DNA from: Nitrolancea sp040255925
GTDB taxonomy: Bacteria; Chloroflexota; Chloroflexia; Thermomicrobiales; Thermomicrobiaceae
Length of the DNA stretch: 6,380 nucleotides
Assembly: GCA_040255925.1 (NCBI GenBank)
Contig: JBDZVX010000139.1
Coordinates: 1 to 6,380 of the forward strand
Direction: 5' to 3'
Part shown: positions 1 to 5,604 of the stretch, in pieces
Layout: every line of letters starts with the position of its first letter
Position numbering within the stretch: position 1 is the first letter of the stretch
Notes under the pieces: generated by a model
Told to the model about the DNA's origin: nothing
Database searches by the model: none
The model's input: the letters and a program-made list of their open reading frames with translations, nothing else
Program-made: the position numbers and the translations under genes

Positions 1-815
1 TCGATCTTGCCCGCTACCGGTCCGGCGCCCCCTACACGCTGGAGGATCAGGTCTTTCTACAGGAGCTGGCCGACCGGGCGGCCCTGGCTATCGAGAACAC
101 CCGGCTCTACCAGCAGCTGGCCGAGCGCGAGCGCCGGCTCCAGGACCTGGTCGGGCGGCTCCTGGTGGCTCAGGAGGAGGAGCGTCACCGGGTGGCCTAC
201 GAGGTGCACGACGGCTTGGCCCAGGTCGCGGCCTCGGCCCATCAGCACCTGCAAGCCTATGCCCGCTATCACCGGCCCCGGTCTCCGGAAGCCCGGGCGC
301 AGCTGGAGCGGGCGCTGGAGCTGGTCCAGCGGACGGTGCGGGAGGCCCGGGGGGTGGTGGCGAACCTGCGGCCGACGGCGCTGGATGACTTTGGGCTGGC
401 GGCGGCGGTGCGGTTGCAGGTCGAGGAGCTGGCGGGGGAAGGCTGGGAGGTGAGCTACCGGGAGGGGCTGGGGAGCACGCGGTTGGCGGCGGCGATGGAG
501 ACGGCGCTGTACCGGGTGGCGCAGGAGGCGTTGACGAACGTGCGGAAGCATGCGGGGACGAAGCGGGTGGCGATCGAGCTAGAGCGGGAGGCGGGGCTGA
601 TCCGGCTGGAGGTGCGGGACTGGGGGCGGGGATTCGAGCCGGAGGCGGTGGTGGGGAGCGGGATCGGGGAGCAGGTAGGGTTGTTGGGGATGGAAGAACG
701 GGTGGCGTTGTTAGGCGGGCGGTTTCGGGTCGAAAGCTGGCCGGGAGCCGGGACACGGGTGCTGGCTGAAGTGCCGGTGACTTGGGACGAACTGGAGGTT
801 ATGGATGGTGAGTGA
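1..815 (+). CDS. Sensor histidine kinase, NarL/DegS type (GAF end + HisKA_3 + HATPase), 5' truncated
   Basis: This is the C-terminal 270 residues of a histidine kinase whose start lies before the window; the frame is open from base 3. Residues 1-40 or so look like the end of a GAF domain leading into a helical linker (LADRAALAIENTRLY). The HisKA_3 dimerisation region follows, with the H-box RVAYEVHDGLAQ; the phospho-accepting His is residue 69 of the visible part (nt 207-209). The NLRPTALDDFGL segment lies next, then the HATPase_c domain with N-box EALTNVRKHA (Asn about residue 179), the DWGRGF box (Asp about 206) and the GLLGMEERV helix. All key residues are present. No membrane segment is visible, so the protein may be soluble, but the N-terminus is missing. 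Its partner is the response regulator that starts inside its last codons. The stimulus is unknown. The 3' half is extremely G-rich on the coding strand. The family call is secure. Confidence 0.95.
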   Translation, partial: DLARYRSGAPYTLEDQVFLQELADRAALAIENTRLYQQLAERERRLQDLVGRLLVAQEEERHRVAYEVHDGLAQVAASAHQHLQAYARYHRPRSPEARAQLERALELVQRTVREARGVVANLRPTALDDFGLAAAVRLQVEELAGEGWEVSYREGLGSTRLAAAMETALYRVAQEALTNVRKHAGTKRVAIELEREAGLIRLEVRDWGRGFEPEAVVGSGIGEQVGLLGMEERVALLGGRFRVESWPGAGTRVLAEVPVTWDELEVMDGE

Positions 816-1494
816 GGCCGTAGAGCGGCCGGCGGGCGTGGCCCGGTTGATGATAGCCGACGATCATGAATTGGCGCGAGCTGGGCTGCGGAGCATGCTG
901 GCCGGAGAGACCGACCTCACGGTGGTGGGTGAGGCGAGCACGGGACGCGAGGCCGTGGAGCGCTGCCGGCAGCTCCAGCCGGATTTGGTTCTCATGGACG
1001 TGCGGATGCCGGAATTGGACGGGATTGGGGCGACGCGGGTGATCAAGCAACAATGCCCAAACACCAGCGTTATCATGGTGACAATGTACGAAAATCCTGA
1101 TTATTTATATCAGGCATTAAAAGCCGGGGCGGCCGGATATGTGCTGAAGGACGCTACTCAGCAACAGGTCTTGACGGCGGTTCGGCAGGTGTTGGATGGC
1201 GAGGTTCTGCTGAATCCCAGCCTGGCGACCCAGCTTTTGCGGCGGCTAGCTCTGGAATTGCCGCGGACCGAGCGGCCGGCGGTGGAACCCCTCACGCCAC
1301 GGGAGGGTGAGGTCCTGCAATTACTGGCGCAAGGGCAGACCAACCGGGAGATCGCGCGGAATCTGCGCGTGAGTGTCGGGACCGTGAAAGTGCATGTGGA
1401 GCGAATTATCGCCAAGATGGGGGCTTCGGACCGGACTCAGGCCGCCGTTCGCGCGATCGAGCTCGGGCTTTTGAATACGCCGCCCCGCGCCTGA
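805..1494 (+). CDS. Two-component response regulator, NarL/LuxR family
   Basis: This 229-aa DNA-binding response regulator is almost certainly phosphorylated by the kinase encoded just upstream. The receiver domain covers about residues 13-130, with acidic pair D19-D20, phospho-acceptor D65 in LVLMDVRMPELDG, T93 and the conserved K115 in GYVLKD. A LuxR/GerE helix-turn-helix spans about 163-226 (LTPREGEVLQLLAQG, then TNREIARNLRVSVGTVKVHVERI). Length and layout are typical of the family and no key residue is missing. The ATG at 805 is chosen because GGAGG at 794-798 lies 6 nt upstream; the gene overlaps the kinase by 11 nt, indicating translational coupling. Targets cannot be read from the sequence. 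The gene cluster downstream on the same strand is one possibility, but 312 nt separate them and no operator is evident. Confidence 0.96.
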   Translation: MVSEAVERPAGVARLMIADDHELARAGLRSMLAGETDLTVVGEASTGREAVERCRQLQPDLVLMDVRMPELDGIGATRVIKQQCPNTSVIMVTMYENPDYLYQALKAGAAGYVLKDATQQQVLTAVRQVLDGEVLLNPSLATQLLRRLALELPRTERPAVEPLTPREGEVLQLLAQGQTNREIARNLRVSVGTVKVHVERIIAKMGASDRTQAAVRAIELGLLNTPPRA

Positions 1495-1617
1495 CAAAGC
1501 CTTTTGCCTAAGCCGGTTCGGTCATCTGGCCGATGTACGTGCAGCCAAATGACAGACGGCAGTACCATATCTCCTCAGGTACATTAACCCAGGTGACAGC
1601 GAAGCTATCGACGCCAC

Positions 1618-1640
1618 CCGTCGCCCAAACCGGGCGACGG
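1618..1640 (+). other. Perfect 9-bp hairpin (CCGTCGCCC / GGGCGACGG)
   Basis: Bases 1618-1626 pair perfectly with 1632-1640 around a 5-nt loop, AAACC. A second, outer stem of six pairs (TGACAG at 1594-1599 with CTGTCA at 1646-1651) can form around it, leaving an asymmetric internal loop of 18 and 5 nt. No T-tract follows, so a canonical intrinsic terminator is unlikely. It is the strongest secondary-structure element between the response regulator and the next genes. Whether it acts in RNA or is a protein-binding dyad cannot be decided from one sequence. Confidence 0.5.
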
Positions 1641-1727
1641 TACGCCTGTCAGCTTGTGGTAGCCGTTGGATCCCGGGGTCTGGTCCGTGACCCGGCGCAT
1701 CGCGGTTTCATGCGGAAGCTGGAGTAG

Positions 1728-1756
1728 CTGGGAAAACCGGACAGGGATTTTGTAAT
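1728..1756 (+). promoter_or_regulatory. Possible sigma70-type promoter for the three-gene cluster
   Basis: TGTAAT at 1751-1756 matches five of six bases of the -10 consensus. CTGGGA at 1728-1733, 17 nt upstream, is a poor -35 (three of six). A start around 1763 would give a leader of roughly 45 nt before the ATG at 1807 and would place the hairpins upstream of the transcript. The local AT enrichment supports it weakly. Transcription could equally read through from the regulator gene. Confidence 0.3.
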
Positions 1757-1806
1757 GAAACGCGGAGGTCTGTGTGGGACAAACTCGGGTTAGGGAAGGA
1801 AATGCG

Positions 1807-2220
1807 ATGACGACTGGAAAGCGTGAGTCCACGACTGTAGTCATGCACCGGGGGGTGCTCGTCCAGGGCCAGCTTTCCGTCGAGTACTACACCAGTCAGC
1901 CAGCCCCGACCCAGTGGATCGCCGTCGGTTTAGTCCCTGCCAGGAACACACTTGGAGCCGGGCATCAACCCGCGCAGATGCTGGTCGGTTCCGGACAGAC
2001 CGAGGATGTCGCGGTCACGGAACTATCGTTCCGGCTTGCGCGTCTGGAGGCTGTTGCCCCTCCCTGCCCGGCGGACTACAGTCGTGAGTACACGATTGTC
2101 AAGGAACCGGAGCGACTGGCCCGGGCCAGTCGTCCGGCCACGATAACGCATCCGTCGGCAACACATCCGTATGGAGCGCCGGCAAGCTTGGTGGCGACAT
2201 CAAGTGGAAGGGATTGGTAA
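1807..2220 (+). CDS. Hypothetical protein, 137 aa, first gene of the DUF1326-like cluster
   Basis: I do not recognise this protein. The ATG at 1807 is preferred over an in-frame GTG at 1774 because GGAAGGA at 1794-1800 sits 6 nt before it. Codon use is GC-biased at third positions much like the neighbours, which supports real coding. The N-terminal two thirds looks like a mixed globular sequence (VVMHRGVLVQGQLSVEYY, then QWIAVGLVPARN and VAVTELSFRLARLEAV). The last 35 or so residues are rich in Pro, Ser, Thr and Ala, with paired THPSATHPY, and look disordered. There is one Cys, no signal peptide and no membrane segment. The gene ends 5 nt before the next ATG, and the third gene follows with a 4-nt overlap, so the three are probably one operon. 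Any shared role with the DUF1326-like protein is inference only. Confidence 0.6.
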   Translation: MTTGKRESTTVVMHRGVLVQGQLSVEYYTSQPAPTQWIAVGLVPARNTLGAGHQPAQMLVGSGQTEDVAVTELSFRLARLEAVAPPCPADYSREYTIVKEPERLARASRPATITHPSATHPYGAPASLVATSSGRDW

Positions 2221-2225
2221 GCGCG

Positions 2226-2447
2226 ATGATCAACGTGCAGTCTCAAGCCGACGACGTGGTAGTGGTGTCCAGCGTAACCGGCATGAACGAGGATCATTAT
2301 CGTTTGGCGAAGCGCACATCGCACGCCGATCCGGTCAAGGCGGGCTTGAACAATCTCTGGTTGCGCCGCCGGGCCGAGTACACGGCGCTGCACCACAGCG
2401 GCCGTTCCCGGATGCCAAACCCGTGCCTGGAGATTGAGATCCAATGA
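2226..2447 (+). CDS. Hypothetical small protein, 73 aa, between the 137-aa gene and the DUF1326-like gene
   Basis: This small unrecognised protein begins MINVQSQADDVVVVSS and ends PNPCLEIEIQ. It is hydrophilic, with a central basic stretch (WLRRRAEYTALHHSGRSR), a His pair and a single Cys near the C-terminus; no signal peptide or membrane helix is apparent. ATG 2226 is taken as the start; a TTG at 2214 would overlap the previous stop but lies only 1 nt after the purine-rich GGAAGGG (2206-2212), too close for normal initiation. From ATG the spacing is a long 13 nt, so translation may depend on coupling to the gene before. Its TGA overlaps the next ATG in an ATGA arrangement, which is strong positional support for it being translated. 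The function is unknown. Confidence 0.6.
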   Translation: MINVQSQADDVVVVSSVTGMNEDHYRLAKRTSHADPVKAGLNNLWLRRRAEYTALHHSGRSRMPNPCLEIEIQ

Positions 2448-3049
2448 CGGTCACACTCCCGGCCGCAAATGATCCGCTGGAGGGTCAGGTCCTACAGGTC
2501 CGGATCTGTGGCCCCTCCTGTCCTTGCTGGGCGCGGGAATTCCGTGGCGAAACCCCGTGTGCCGACTTTTTGACCATCCACCACATCGAGCGCGGCCGGA
2601 TGCAGGGCGTTGATCTCTCCGGCGTGACGATGATCAACCTGGTGCACGTTGGTGCGATCTTCCTTGATGACACGGCCTCCGCTGAGCAGCGGGCTGCCAT
2701 CCTCTCGTCGCTGGCACCGGTGGTCGAGGATGATGTAGAGGTCCGAAGCGCCCGGATCGATTACCATGTCCGTGACAGCCGTGGTCTGGTAACCGTGGGC
2801 GACCTCTTGGTGGTTCGCGTGCAGCCATCCGAACTGGAAGGCGTGACGCTGGATTTGAACCTTTCTGGCTTGAAGCTTGGCCGCGCCGGTGCCGTTCCCG
2901 CCCTCGCCTCGGTATCGATGCGGCACCTCCCGGTGTCGAAAGTCAAATGGGAATTAACCGGCCGGAACACGATTCACGCCACATTCTCGCTTGATACGCC
3001 ACGGCCGGTTCGTCAGGGACATCCACCGCGCGTTCACTATCACCGGTAA
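2444..3049 (+). CDS. DUF1326-like protein with CxxxCxC cysteine motif
   Basis: This 201-aa protein resembles the DUF1326 family, whose function is uncharacterised. The match is to features I know of the family: an early cysteine cluster (here C22-GPS-C26-P-C28 and C39), then an 'HIERGRMQGVDLSGV' segment like the family's His-Ile-x-x-Gly...Val-x-Leu-x-Gly-Leu, 'AIFLDDTASAEQRAAILSSL' like its YLDERAS-x-EQR-x-AL stretch, and a C-terminal 'KVKWELTGRNTIHATFSL' like its W-x-L-S-GRN motif. The cysteines suggest metal or disulfide chemistry, which is inference. There is no signal peptide. The start ATG overlaps the previous stop by 4 nt (ATGA), so translation is coupled. DUF1326 genes are often paired with a DUF2182 membrane-protein gene; none is in this window. 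The middle region (91-160) is less clearly family-like. The C-terminus ends in a His/Arg-rich tail. Confidence 0.75.
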   Translation: MTVTLPAANDPLEGQVLQVRICGPSCPCWAREFRGETPCADFLTIHHIERGRMQGVDLSGVTMINLVHVGAIFLDDTASAEQRAAILSSLAPVVEDDVEVRSARIDYHVRDSRGLVTVGDLLVVRVQPSELEGVTLDLNLSGLKLGRAGAVPALASVSMRHLPVSKVKWELTGRNTIHATFSLDTPRPVRQGHPPRVHYHR

Positions 3050-3100
3050 CCCGCGGCTCGTATTCTCTCCTCGGGCGTTCGGCTCCTACCCATTAACGGC

Positions 3101-3216
3101 AACAGCCCCCACCCCTAACCCGTACGGAGCCTCCCCCAAATCTAGGAGAGGGGAACACAGGTTCGTGCACGCTCCCCTCTCCTAGATTTGGGAGAGAGCT
3201 GGGGGTGAGGGCTGTT
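3101..3216. repeat. Large imperfect inverted repeat, REP/MITE-like
   Basis: Bases 3135-3154 are perfectly complementary to 3173-3192 (20 bp, loop of 18 nt), and the arms extend to 3131 and 3196 with one mismatch. A second outer pairing, 3101-3115 with 3202-3216, holds over 15 bp with one mismatch. Between inner and outer stems the left arm has about 10 extra bases (3116-3130 against 3197-3201). The arms read AACAGCCC-CACCCC...CCCAAATCTAGGAGAGGGGA and its complement. Similar CTCTCCCAAATCT-type repeats are, from memory, scattered in several Chloroflexota genomes, so this is probably a dispersed palindromic element. Lying 51 nt past the DUF1326-like gene, it could also end transcription, although no T-run follows. 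Confidence 0.75.
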
Positions 3217-3242
3217 GGGCGCGGGCGAATCATTTGTAAAAT
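3215..3242 (+). promoter_or_regulatory. Candidate sigma70-type promoter for the M20 peptidase
   Basis: TTGGGC at 3215-3220 and TAAAAT at 3237-3242 are separated by 16 nt; the -10 matches five of six consensus bases and the -35 three. The predicted start near 3249 leaves a leader of about 47 nt. The -35 touches the right end of the inverted repeat (3101-3216), so the repeat may have influenced this promoter. A short CCGCC/GGCGG hairpin (3270-3274 with 3281-3285) sits just before the start codon. Confidence 0.4.
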
Positions 3243-3295
3243 CAGGTCACGCCTAGGGTACGGTCTCCACCGCCCTTTCTGGCGGATCTATAGCT

Positions 3296-4708
3296 ATGCA
3301 TCAAAACAGCCGTGTGGGTTCCGACGACGCCCCGGCGGACGAGAGAGAAGAGATTTTGCGCGCGATGGATGATTTGGATCGACATGTCGATGAGTATCGC
3401 GGCCGCTACGTCGCGCTCCTCCAGCAGTTCTGCCGGCAACCGAGCATCTCGGCTCAGGGCATCGGGATGGAAGAAACGGTCCAGATGCTGTCCGGGATGT
3501 TCGAGGACGTTGGCGCGTGGGTCCAGATCCTCCCTGCCGGTGGCTATCCGGTCGTGTATGCCGAAGCCGGCGATACCGGCCGCGTCCTGAGTTTCTATAA
3601 CCACTATGATGTCCAGCCACCCGAGCCGCTCGACCTTTGGGAATCGCCGCCGTTCGAGGCGGAGATCCGCGACGGCCGGATCTACGCGCGCGGGGTGGCC
3701 GACAACAAGGGGAATCTCGTCGCACGGATCTGCGCGATCGATGCCTACCAGCGAGTCCGGGGGCGACTCCCGCTTCAGCTTCACTTCATCGTTGAGGGTG
3801 AAGAGGAGATCGCCAGCCTGAACCTGGAAACCTTTGTCGAAACCTATCCGGACCTGATCCGGGCAGACGCCAACATTTGGGAATCCGGTACCAAGAACAT
3901 CCATGGCCACCCTATCCTGTCGCTTGGTCTCAAGGGGCTGTGCTACGTCGAGCTGCGGGCCCGATCGATGACGCGTGACCTGCACTCGTCCTTGGGCGCG
4001 TCGGTTCCGAACGCGGCCTGGCGGCTGACCTGGGCGCTCTCGACGCTGAAGGGGCCGGACGGCCGCATCCGAATTCCCGGCTTCTATGACCGAGTCATCC
4101 CGCCATCCGAGCGCGACCTGTCCCTACTGGCTCAGCTTCCCGATATTGAGCTGGAGCGAAAGACGCTCTATGGGATCGAGCATTTCACCAACGGCCACAG
4201 CGGCATGGATCTCAGGATCAACGAATACTTCCAGCCGACCGGCACGATCTGCGGCCTGGACTCCGGCTACACCGGTCCGGGGATCAAGACGGTCATGCCC
4301 GCGGTCGCGACGGCCAAGGTTGATTTCCGGCTGGTCCTGGATCAGGACCCCGAAGAGATCTTCGCGCTCCTGCGGGCTCACCTGGACCAGCACGGCTTCG
4401 AGGATATCGAGACCGACCTGCTGGGCGCGGAGTTGCCGGCACGGACATCAATCGATTCGCCGATCGTCCAGATCGTCGCCGATTCCTACCGGGAGCTCAG
4501 CGGTCGGGAGCCCGTGGTTGTTCCGACCTCGCTGGGGAGCGGCCCGATGCATCTCCTGACGCAGAAGTTCGGGATTCCCTCGTGTTCTTCGGGCGCGGGC
4601 CACGCCGGCTCGTACGCTCACGCGCCGAATGAGAACATCTTCGTGGATGATTTTCTGCGGGAGATCAAACATATCGCAAGGGTCATGGATCGCTTCGCGG
4701 CATGGTGA
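3296..4708 (+). CDS. M20 family metallopeptidase (dipeptidase / carnosinase-like)
   Basis: This is a 470-aa zinc-type hydrolase of the M20 (ArgE/DapE/carnosinase-like) family, expected to cleave dipeptides or N-acyl amino acids in the cytoplasm; the substrate cannot be assigned. Visible motifs are YNHYDVQPPEP (metal H103, D105), GRIYARGVADNKGN (bridging D136), IVEGEEEIAS (catalytic E170, metal E171), DLHSSLG with H230 in the dimerisation domain, and GHAGSYAHAPNENI (metal H442). Where carnosinases have an Asp ligand, this protein appears to have E196 (ANIWESG). Length is normal and there is no signal peptide. ATG 3296 has only a weak upstream GGCGG; ATG 3365 (MDDLDRHVDEY) is in frame and closer to where family members usually begin, so the first 23 residues are uncertain. 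The gene appears to be monocistronic and faces the J-domain gene 28 nt away. Confidence 0.93.
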   Translation: MHQNSRVGSDDAPADEREEILRAMDDLDRHVDEYRGRYVALLQQFCRQPSISAQGIGMEETVQMLSGMFEDVGAWVQILPAGGYPVVYAEAGDTGRVLSFYNHYDVQPPEPLDLWESPPFEAEIRDGRIYARGVADNKGNLVARICAIDAYQRVRGRLPLQLHFIVEGEEEIASLNLETFVETYPDLIRADANIWESGTKNIHGHPILSLGLKGLCYVELRARSMTRDLHSSLGASVPNAAWRLTWALSTLKGPDGRIRIPGFYDRVIPPSERDLSLLAQLPDIELERKTLYGIEHFTNGHSGMDLRINEYFQPTGTICGLDSGYTGPGIKTVMPAVATAKVDFRLVLDQDPEEIFALLRAHLDQHGFEDIETDLLGAELPARTSIDSPIVQIVADSYRELSGREPVVVPTSLGSGPMHLLTQKFGIPSCSSGAGHAGSYAHAPNENIFVDDFLREIKHIARVMDRFAAW

Positions 4709-4736
4709 GTCGCCGTGGCCGTCTGCCGGAACGCGA

Positions 4737-5225
4737 TCAGGAGAAGAAGGCGTGCAGTCCGCCGGCCACCAGGCTCCCGGCTACGATAATGACCATGATG
4801 ATCACGGCGAAGATGAAGGTCGCAAACAGGATCTGAAAGAAGGCTGAGCGGTTCGCCCGTTTCTGCGCGCGGGTCAGATGGGGCGCGACGGGATTGGACC
4901 GGGACTTGTACGGGGATTGCTGGGTAGGGCCATTGCCGGTATACCGTTGGAAGAGCGCGTCGGAGACCGCGGTCTGGCGGATTGACTGGTCGTACTCCCG
5001 GCGGAGGTCCGGCTTGGTCAGGACCATGTGTGCGGCATTGAGCAGCTTGCAACGCTCCTCGGCCTTTTTCCGCTCCGCGTCGTCACTCACTCGATCCGGG
5101 TGGGTATGGCGGATCAGCTCCCGGTAAGCTTGGGTGATCTCGGCTTTCGTCGCGGTCGGCGAGACGTTGAGGACCTGATAATAATTAATTGTTGGGTCAA
5201 ACTTCGGCGGCCGTCCGCCAGGCAT
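4737..5225 (-). CDS. J-domain protein (DnaJ-like) with C-terminal membrane anchor
   Basis: This 162-aa protein is a probable Hsp70 (DnaK) co-chaperone. The J domain covers about residues 13-82: NYYQVLNVSPTATKAEITQAYRELIRHTHPDR, with HPD at 42-44, followed by the helix III/IV region ending REYDQSI. It has none of the Gly/Phe, zinc-finger or C-terminal client-binding domains of true DnaJ, so it is a short class C-type J protein. A basic linker (LTRAQKRANRS) leads to one hydrophobic segment at about 128-160 (FFQILFATFIFAVIIMVIIVAGSLVAGGL), predicting a tail-anchored protein with the J domain in the cytoplasm. The start at 5225 has GGAAGG 10 nt upstream and lies close before the J domain. An in-frame ATG at 5282, with AAGGAA 9 nt upstream, would add 19 Gly-rich residues and remains possible. 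Its specific client or site is unknown. Confidence 0.92.
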   Translation of the reverse strand: MPGGRPPKFDPTINYYQVLNVSPTATKAEITQAYRELIRHTHPDRVSDDAERKKAEERCKLLNAAHMVLTKPDLRREYDQSIRQTAVSDALFQRYTGNGPTQQSPYKSRSNPVAPHLTRAQKRANRSAFFQILFATFIFAVIIMVIIVAGSLVAGGLHAFFS

Positions 5226-5604
5226 TGATTCGTGGCCTTCCGTGCCTACGCCTCCCCCTCCGGAAATCGGGGGCGGTCCCATTGTACCGCGTTCCTTGGC
5301 ACGACCGGGGCCATCGAGGTCGCGTGCGCCGGCTGGAATAGCGCATTTTTCGCGGATTTCCCACTCGGCTCGGCGGTGTCGATCCGCCGGATTTGGTATC
5401 ACTTGGGTCCTAGCGCCGGACAACGCGAGATGCTCTGGCTCAGCCTGGCGTGATGCTTCCGGCCGAAGGAGAGGGTACGATCCCGAGGATCGAAGATGCG
5501 CCGGCGCTCGTGGGAGAGGGATTGCTGGGGCGCGGGTATCTGCCAGTCGATCTTTGATCATCGCTGGGGAAGCTGATACCCGAGACGTGGTGAGAGGAGC
5601 ATTT
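5226..5604. other. Divergent intergenic region between the J-domain and SRPBCC genes
   Basis: About 380 nt lie between two outward-facing genes, so both promoters should be here, but I see no strong -35/-10 pair on either strand. Open frames cross it on both strands as in-frame extensions of the two genes, yet their translations look like GC-rich noise (Pro/Arg/Ala-rich, no family resemblance). Small dyads are visible: CGGCGG/CCGCCG at 5371-5376 and 5384-5389, CGATC/GATCG at 5478-5482 and 5488-5492, and the spaced repeat at 5533-5582 described separately. Nothing else is evident. Confidence 0.5.
5533..5582 (+). promoter_or_regulatory. Spaced 8-bp inverted repeat upstream of the SRPBCC gene
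   Basis: CGGGTATC at 5533-5540 is exactly mirrored by GATACCCG at 5575-5582, with 34 nt between. The repeat ends 22 nt before the SRPBCC start. Between the arms, TTGATC at 5554-5559 with GATACC at 5575-5580 resembles a weak promoter with a short 15-nt spacer, overlapping the right arm. This could be a two-site operator or the base of a leader stem; chance cannot be excluded. Confidence 0.3.

Larger units (their letters stand above)
1495..1806 (+). other. Intergenic region rich in potential RNA hairpins
   Basis: These 312 nt separate the response regulator from the next gene set. I see no convincing gene: a 64-codon frame at 1533-1727 and an opposite 79-codon frame at 1605-1844 have no family resemblance and no good ribosome binding site. 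Several potential hairpins follow one another: 1521-1553 (GTCAT/ATGAC and TGGC/GCCA with one C-A mismatch), 1562-1582 (GTACC/GGTAC), 1594-1651 (TGACAG/CTGTCA enclosing a perfect 9-bp hairpin), 1673-1695 (GGGTC/GACCC plus CC/GG past one bulged G) and a weaker GCAT/ATGC at 1697-1713. The series could be a leader RNA, a small RNA, the 3' end of the regulator transcript or a chance result of GC-rich sequence. It matched no riboswitch class I could recall. The function is unknown. Confidence 0.35.

Noticed and set aside
57..756. Long - strand frames opposite the kinase gene
   Set aside because: Pro/Arg/Ser/Ala-rich low-complexity translations typical of antisense GC-rich coding DNA.
1594..1690. 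Possible cyclic-di-GMP (GEMM) or other known riboswitch, prompted by GGTAGCCG and the paired stems
   Set aside because: The conserved core sequences of GEMM-I are absent, and I could not fit cobalamin, fluoride or c-di-AMP classes either. Kept only as an unclassified structured region.
1533..1727. 64-codon + strand frame in the hairpin-rich region
   Set aside because: No ribosome binding site of note, no family resemblance, and it crosses several strong stems; more likely a chance frame.
2076..2444. 122-codon - strand frame opposite the two small hypothetical genes
   Set aside because: Antisense shadow; the + strand frames have coupled starts and stops and a ribosome binding site, this one does not.
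3131..3196. Reading the inverted repeat as a CRISPR repeat pair or IS end pair
   Set aside because: Only one inverted pair with an 18-nt loop, no direct repeats, no spacers, no transposase and no visible target duplication.
3242..3985. 247-codon - strand frame across the start of the peptidase gene
   Set aside because: It lies antisense to a certain M20 peptidase frame and has no recognisable domain; a GC-rich shadow frame.
4709..4736. Terminator between the convergent peptidase and J-domain genes
   Set aside because: The 28-nt gap has no stable hairpin and no T-run on either strand.
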